Source of the DNA: Bacillota bacterium
Lineage (GTDB): Bacteria; Bacillota; Clostridia; Lachnospirales; Anaerotignaceae
Assembly: GCA_017534115.1 (NCBI GenBank)
Contig: JAFWDD010000010.1
Span: 1-43,637 of the forward strand
Direction of reading: 5' to 3'
Length of the DNA: 43,637 nt
Shown: in pieces, positions 39,487-43,637 of the stretch
Layout of the letters: the number at the start of each line of letters is the position of its first letter
Numbering within the stretch: position 1 is the first letter of the stretch
Position numbers and translations under genes: made by a program
The notes under the pieces: model-generated
Told to the model about the DNA's origin: nothing
The model's input: only the letters and a program-made list of their open reading frames with translations
Database searches by the model: none

Positions 39487-40278
39487 ATGAAGGTCTTATC
39501 CGTATCCGAAACTGAAAACATACTGAAAAACACGCCTATCGGGGAAATTCCGGAAAAGATAAAAGAGTTTGAGGCCGATGAGCGGAAATCCGTTAAAAAT
39601 CTCATCGCAAGATATTCCAGAAAGTACGAAGCCTATCAGAATGAGCTTGTTCGTCTGGACGCAATGACAGCATATGAAAAAGACTTGCGGAAGCGTGGAT
39701 TTTCGTTTATCGCGGGAACTGACGAAGCAGGCAGAGGACCTCTCGCTGGGCCTGTGTGCGCGGCGGCGGTAATACTGCCGGAGGACTGCGTTATCTTAGG
39801 CTTAAACGACTCGAAAAAGGTAACCGCAAAAAAGAGAGACGAGCTTTTCGACGAGATAAAGGAAAAGGCGGTATCTTACAGCATAGTCATGGAATCTCCT
39901 GAAGTTATTGACGAAATCAACATACTTCAGGCCACGTATTCGGCAATGAAAAAAGCTCTGGCTTCCCTTAATCCTGCCGCGGATTATCTTCTGGCGGACG
40001 CTCTTACCCTTTTGGGAATATCCATTCCCCAGCAGGGAATCATAAAGGGCGACGCAAAGAGCGTTTCCATCGCGGCGGCAAGCATTCTGGCAAAGGTGAC
40101 AAGAGACAGGCTCATGACTGAGCTTTCCGAAATATATCCCGAATACGGATTCGAAAAGCACAAGGGATACGGCTCCGCCGAGCATATCGCGGCTCTTAAA
40201 AAATACGGACCCTGCCCTATCCACCGCAGAAGCTTCATCAAAAACTTTTTTCCGGAAGGTATAGATGAAAACTTCTGA
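39487..40278 (+). CDS. rnhB: Ribonuclease HII
   Basis: It cleaves RNA in RNA/DNA hybrids and starts removal of single ribonucleotides from DNA. GTDEAGRGPLAGPV (77-90) carries catalytic Asp79 and Glu80; LLADAL and the GDAKSVSIAAASILAKVTRD segment complete the site. The 70-residue N-terminal extension is usual in Firmicutes. An earlier in-frame ATG at 39424 lies upstream of the promoter -10, so 39487 is used, with CGAGGT before it. Length is 263 residues. Its end overlaps the next gene by 14 bases. Confidence 0.96.
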   Translation: MKVLSVSETENILKNTPIGEIPEKIKEFEADERKSVKNLIARYSRKYEAYQNELVRLDAMTAYEKDLRKRGFSFIAGTDEAGRGPLAGPVCAAAVILPEDCVILGLNDSKKVTAKKRDELFDEIKEKAVSYSIVMESPEVIDEINILQATYSAMKKALASLNPAADYLLADALTLLGISIPQQGIIKGDAKSVSIAAASILAKVTRDRLMTELSEIYPEYGFEKHKGYGSAEHIAALKKYGPCPIHRRSFIKNFFPEGIDENF

Positions 40279-40624
40279 AAAAGGACGTTTCGGAGAAGAC
40301 CTGGCGTGCCGGTTTCTCATTAAAAAAGGCTATAATATTATCGAGAGAAACTGGAGAAGCAGATACGGAGAGATTGACATTATAGCCGAAAAGGACGATA
40401 ATTTAGTATTTGCAGAGGTAAAGCTGAGGAAGAACAAGGATTTCGCACTGCCCAGCGAATATGTAGACAGCCGGAAGATAAGAAAAATATCCATGACAGC
40501 GGGAGTTTACCTCAGCGAAAGAGATTTCGGTAACAAAACCATTCGTTTTGACATAATAGAAATAGTGAATTCTTCGCCTCCCCTTATCAGGCACATGGAA
40601 AACGCCTTTTACGGGGAAGTGTAA
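40265..40624 (+). CDS. YraN/UPF0102 family nuclease-fold protein
   Basis: A 119-residue protein of the restriction-endonuclease-like fold. The core GEIDIIAEKDDNLVFAEVK (about 37-55) holds the Asp/Glu/Lys triad pattern (E..D..ExK). The biochemical role is unproven. The gene is nearly always beside rnhB, and here its start is inside rnhB (GGAAGGT ribosome site), so the two are coupled. DNA repair or processing is a fair inference. Confidence 0.93.
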   Translation: MKTSEKGRFGEDLACRFLIKKGYNIIERNWRSRYGEIDIIAEKDDNLVFAEVKLRKNKDFALPSEYVDSRKIRKISMTAGVYLSERDFGNKTIRFDIIEIVNSSPPLIRHMENAFYGEV

Positions 40625-40638
40625 AAGGTTGTGAATAA

Positions 40639-41445
40639 ATGGAAAGAATCAAAAAGGGAGATCTGGAATATCTCATTTTCCCTTCACTGGAGAAAACCGG
40701 ACTTGTGCGCCACGCTTTTTCCACCCGTCACGGCGGCGTAAGCGAAGGCGTTTATGAGTCCATGAACCTGACTTTAAGAACAGGCGACGACCCGGAAAAG
40801 GTCTGTGAAAACTTCAGGATCATAACAGAAGCCCTGGGCACTGACCCGGCGCATCTGGTGCGGGCAAGAGCCAATCACGGAACCACCGTTGTGCGGGCTT
40901 TTTGGAAAAATGATTCATGGGAAATCGTTCCCAAGCCGGAAAAATACGATGCCGTAGTAACAAATGAACCAAATCTGTGTATTGGGGCATTCGGTTCGGA
41001 CTGCGTAATTATTTTTTATCTGGACACAAAATTAAAGGCTATCGGCATATCCCACGGAGGCTGGAGAGGCACCGCAGACGCAATGCCCATGCACGTTATT
41101 GAGAAAATGCAGGCTGAATTCGGCTCTGACCCAAAAGATATTATGATCGGCATTTCGCCGTCCATCGGCAGATGCTGTTTTGAGGTGGATACGCCCGTTG
41201 CGGATGAATTCAGAGAAAAGCTGGATTACAGCGATAAATATATATTCCCCCATGAGGAAAAGCCGGAAAAGCTGAAAATCGATTTATGGGGAATCAACAC
41301 CGAGACCCTTCTGCGTTCAGGCGTACTGCCCGAAAACATAGAGCTTGCGGGAATCTGCACCATGTGCCACACGGAGGATTTCTTCTCCCACAGAAAAATG
41401 GGCATGAACCGCGGAGGAAACGGCGGATTTATTATGTTAAGGTGA
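40639..41445 (+). CDS. pgeF: PgeF/YlmD-type multicopper-like enzyme (DUF152)
   Basis: A family first annotated as polyphenol oxidase. Members are now linked to peptidoglycan editing (removing wrongly inserted L-Ser) and to purine nucleoside phosphorolysis. The His-Cys-His metal triad is intact: His80 in RANHGTT, Cys122 in GSDCVI, His139 in SHGGWRGT. ISPSIGRCCFEV and CTMCHTEDFFSHRK are further signatures. Length is 268 residues, with no signal peptide. It follows yraN by 14 bases and precedes the DUF512 gene by seven. Confidence 0.93.
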   Translation: MERIKKGDLEYLIFPSLEKTGLVRHAFSTRHGGVSEGVYESMNLTLRTGDDPEKVCENFRIITEALGTDPAHLVRARANHGTTVVRAFWKNDSWEIVPKPEKYDAVVTNEPNLCIGAFGSDCVIIFYLDTKLKAIGISHGGWRGTADAMPMHVIEKMQAEFGSDPKDIMIGISPSIGRCCFEVDTPVADEFREKLDYSDKYIFPHEEKPEKLKIDLWGINTETLLRSGVLPENIELAGICTMCHTEDFFSHRKMGMNRGGNGGFIMLR

Positions 41446-41452
41446 CGTTTTT

Positions 41453-42766
41453 ATGAAAAATAACAAACCAAACAAGGTAATAGAAATTGAAAAAGGAAGC
41501 ATAGCCGAGGAAGTGGGAATCGAAATCGGCGACATCCTTCTGGAGATAAACGGAAAACCAGTCAAGGACATATTCGATTACAGATACCTCATAAACGACG
41601 AGTATGTGGAAATGGTTTTCATGGGCGCCGACGGAGAGGAATACTCCGCGGAAATCGAGAAGGATTATGACGAGGACATCGGTCTTGTTTTCGAGGACGG
41701 AATAATGGACGAGGCAAGATCCTGCAGCAACAAGTGCATTTTCTGCTTTATTGACCAGCTTCCGCCAAACATGAGAGACACCCTTTATTTCAAGGACGAC
41801 GATTCAAGGCTCTCATTCCTTCAGGGAAATTATGTCACACTGACAAACATGTCCGACGAGGATCTGGACAGGGTGATTTATTATCACCTTTCGCCCATAA
41901 ACATTTCCGTTCATACAACGGACGGAGAGCTGAGAAAGAAAATGCTTCATAACCGTTTTGCGGACAAGCTGTTTCCACAGATGGAAAAGCTGGCGGAGGC
42001 CGGAATCGAAATGAATCTGCAGATAGTGCTCTGCAAAAACATAAATGACGGAAAGATTCTGGATAAATCCATAACCGACCTTACAAGATTTATTCCCCAC
42101 GCGAAAAGTCTTTCCATCGTTCCTGCGGGACTTACCAAATACAGAAGCTGTCTTTACCGCATTGAGCAGTTTACACCAGAAGACTGCAGATATATAATAA
42201 ATCAGGTGGAATCATACCAGAAAAAATTCAAGGAAGAATTCGGAACGGCATTCGTTTTCGCCGCGGACGAGTTTTATATAAAAGGGAATGTGGAAATTCC
42301 GCCTTCATCCGCCTACGAGGACTTCCCTCAGATTGAAAACGGCGTGGGAATGTGGGCCCTTATGCGGGATGAGTTTGTGGAGGCTCTGGAAAAGGTCAAA
42401 GTAACTCCGCCGCCTATGGAAATTTCCGTGGCAACGGGAGTGGCTTCCATTGAGCTTATGCGGTATCTTATGGGGAAAATCATGGAGAGATTCCCTCAGA
42501 TAAAAATCAACGTATATCAGATAATAAACGAATTCTTCGGAGAGGAGATCACCGTTTCGGGACTTCTCACCGGAAGAGACATCATAAATCAGCTTAAAGG
42601 CAAACCCCTGGGCAAGAGGCTTTTTCTTCCGCCCAACCTTCTCCGCGCAGGAGAGGAAAGCCTTCTGGACGACATGACCCTTACGGACATAAAAGAGGCT
42701 CTGGGCGTGGAAATCTGCACAGACACCCATTCAGGGGAAGAGTTTGTCAATTCCATTTTAAAGTGA
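41453..42766 (+). CDS. DUF512 radical SAM protein with N-terminal PDZ-like domain
   Basis: Residues about 8-45 form a PDZ-like domain (GSIAEEVGIEIGDILLEING). C91, C95 and C98 (CSNKCIFC) give the CxxxCxxC 4Fe-4S motif of radical SAM enzymes. The C-terminal DUF512 half (about 250-437) has the conserved FAADEFY and TGVAS stretches. Length is 437 residues. Substrate and reaction are unknown. In Clostridia the gene is regularly found just before der, as here, which hints at ribosome or RNA work. AAGGTGA upstream overlaps the pgeF stop. Confidence 0.92.
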   Translation: MKNNKPNKVIEIEKGSIAEEVGIEIGDILLEINGKPVKDIFDYRYLINDEYVEMVFMGADGEEYSAEIEKDYDEDIGLVFEDGIMDEARSCSNKCIFCFIDQLPPNMRDTLYFKDDDSRLSFLQGNYVTLTNMSDEDLDRVIYYHLSPINISVHTTDGELRKKMLHNRFADKLFPQMEKLAEAGIEMNLQIVLCKNINDGKILDKSITDLTRFIPHAKSLSIVPAGLTKYRSCLYRIEQFTPEDCRYIINQVESYQKKFKEEFGTAFVFAADEFYIKGNVEIPPSSAYEDFPQIENGVGMWALMRDEFVEALEKVKVTPPPMEISVATGVASIELMRYLMGKIMERFPQIKINVYQIINEFFGEEITVSGLLTGRDIINQLKGKPLGKRLFLPPNLLRAGEESLLDDMTLTDIKEALGVEICTDTHSGEEFVNSILK

Positions 42767-42830
42767 TATATTATAATTGAAAACATTTGCTCTTATGAGC
42801 AGTTTAAATACATGGGAGGTAAAATAGATT

Positions 42831-43637
42831 ATGTCTAAACCCATAGCGGCCATCGTGGGCAGACCCAATGTGGGCAAATCCACTCTTTTCAACAAGCTGG
42901 CGGGAAGCAGGATCTCCATTGTGGAGGACACGCCCGGCGTTACAAGAGACAGGATTTACGCTGACGCGGAATGGCTGAACCATAAATTTACACTTATTGA
43001 TACAGGTGGCATGGAGCCCGAAAATCAGGAGGTAATCCCGAGGCTTATTCTTCAGCAGGCTCAGATCGCCATTGAAACGGCAGACGTTATTATTTTCGTC
43101 TGCGACATAAAAACGGGAGTTACGGATACGGACGAGCAGGTGGCGAATGTTCTTCGCCGCGCAGGAAAGCCTGTTGTTCTCGCAGTCAACAAAATCGACG
43201 ATATGCGAAAGGAAAACATGGATATATACGAGTTTTACAGCCTCGGCATAGGCGATCCAATAGGCATTTCAGCCGGACAAATGCTGGGTCTGGGAGATCT
43301 GCTGGACGCTGTCGTTGAAAATTTCGACCCTCAGCTTTACGATGAGGAAGAGGACGAGGAGATCAAGGTCGCCGTAATCGGAAAGCCAAACGCGGGAAAA
43401 TCCTCTCTGGTGAATAAAATCTTAGGGGAAGAAAGACTTATGGTAAGCGACATTCCCGGCACCACCAGAGACGCAATCGACACACGAGTCGAGGCCAACG
43501 GAAACAAGTATCTTTTCATTGACACCGCCGGAATCAGAAGAAAAAGCAAAATCAAGGAAAACATAGAGAAATACTCAATTATCCGCGCAGTTTCCGCTGT
43601 TGAACGGGCGCAGGTAGTAATTCTTGTTATAGACGCA
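42831..43637 (+). CDS. der: GTPase Der (EngA), 3'-truncated by window edge
   Basis: An essential tandem-GTPase that acts in 50S subunit assembly. The first G domain has GRPNVGKS near residue 10, [12 protein letters not shown], and NKID near 119. The second domain begins with GKPNAGKSS near 185, followed by PGTTRDAI and DTAGIRRK. Only 269 codons are inside the window; the rest of the second G domain and the KH-like domain lie beyond it. GGGAGGT lies ten bases before the ATG. The 64-base gap before it contains a small hairpin (TGCTC/GAGCA) and TATAAT-like sequence. Confidence 0.97.
   Translation, partial: MSKPIAAIVGRPNVGKSTLFNKLAGSRISIVEDTPGVTRDRIYADAEWLNHKFTLIDTGGMEPENQEVIPRLILQQAQIAIETADVIIFVCDIKTGVTDTDEQVANVLRRAGKPVVLAVNKIDDMRKENMDIYEFYSLGIGDPIGISAGQMLGLGDLLDAVVENFDPQLYDEEEDEEIKVAVIGKPNAGKSSLVNKILGEERLMVSDIPGTTRDAIDTRVEANGNKYLFIDTAGIRRKSKIKENIEKYSIIRAVSAVERAQVVILVIDA

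Overview
The window looks like a chromosomal segment of an anaerobic low-to-moderate GC Firmicute of class Clostridia, plausibly Lachnospirales-like; the genus cannot be read from the sequence. The reasons are strong purine-rich ribosome binding sites with several TTG starts, a rubredoxin/rubrerythrin oxygen-defence locus, several secreted proteins with copper-amine-oxidase N-terminal (CuAO_N) domains, and the Firmicutes-type gene order rimP-nusA-ylxR-ylxQ-infB-rbfA-nrnA-truB-ribF-rpsO-pnp-M16 peptidase.

Layout. At 1-190 lie the 5' end of a 16S rRNA gene running off the left edge and its promoter and leader. At 260-3.4 kb are a sirtuin (minus strand) and a plus-strand cell-envelope/RNA group (uppP, amidase, thpR). 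At 3.6-7.8 kb a minus-strand operon encodes a DUF2520 Rossmann protein, PanB, PanC, PanD and CoaX: pantothenate synthesis and the first step to CoA. At 8.2-13 kb are a rhodanese, an unusual in-frame rubredoxin-glutamate-synthase-rubrerythrin gene, a LUD protein and lysA. At 13.3-15.6 kb are a TrmH-type methyltransferase, a phosphoesterase and a cyclophilin on the plus strand. From 15.7 to 37.4 kb nearly everything is on the minus strand: recD2, DUF378, dut and M16 peptidase, then the conserved transcription/translation superoperon read from purA and rimP down to pnp. Genes for two secreted proteins sit inside it, between ribF and rpsO and between rpsO and pnp. From 37.6 kb there are another CuAO_N secreted protein, a degenerate site-2 protease, and a plus-strand run rnhB-yraN-pgeF-DUF512-der, with der cut by the right edge.

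How the genes work together. The pan/coaX operon covers every step from ketoisovalerate and aspartate to phosphopantothenate if the DUF2520 protein supplies ketopantoate reduction. The nusA operon carries a promoter and a terminator-like leader hairpin that suggest attenuation by NusA. rpsO has a likely S15-binding leader, and pnp has its own promoter and a long leader.

Most unusual observations: the missing stop codon between the glutamate synthase-like and rubrerythrin genes; a site-2 protease homologue with HEFSR in place of HExxH; a duplicated 45-nt structured intergenic element with paired changes in its stem; a recurring TGTGGTA extended -10; and large charged or Asn/Arg-rich disordered regions in IF-2, PNPase and NusA. 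I see no CRISPR array, prophage, intact insertion sequence or recognisable defence system. Most of the window is conserved housekeeping DNA.
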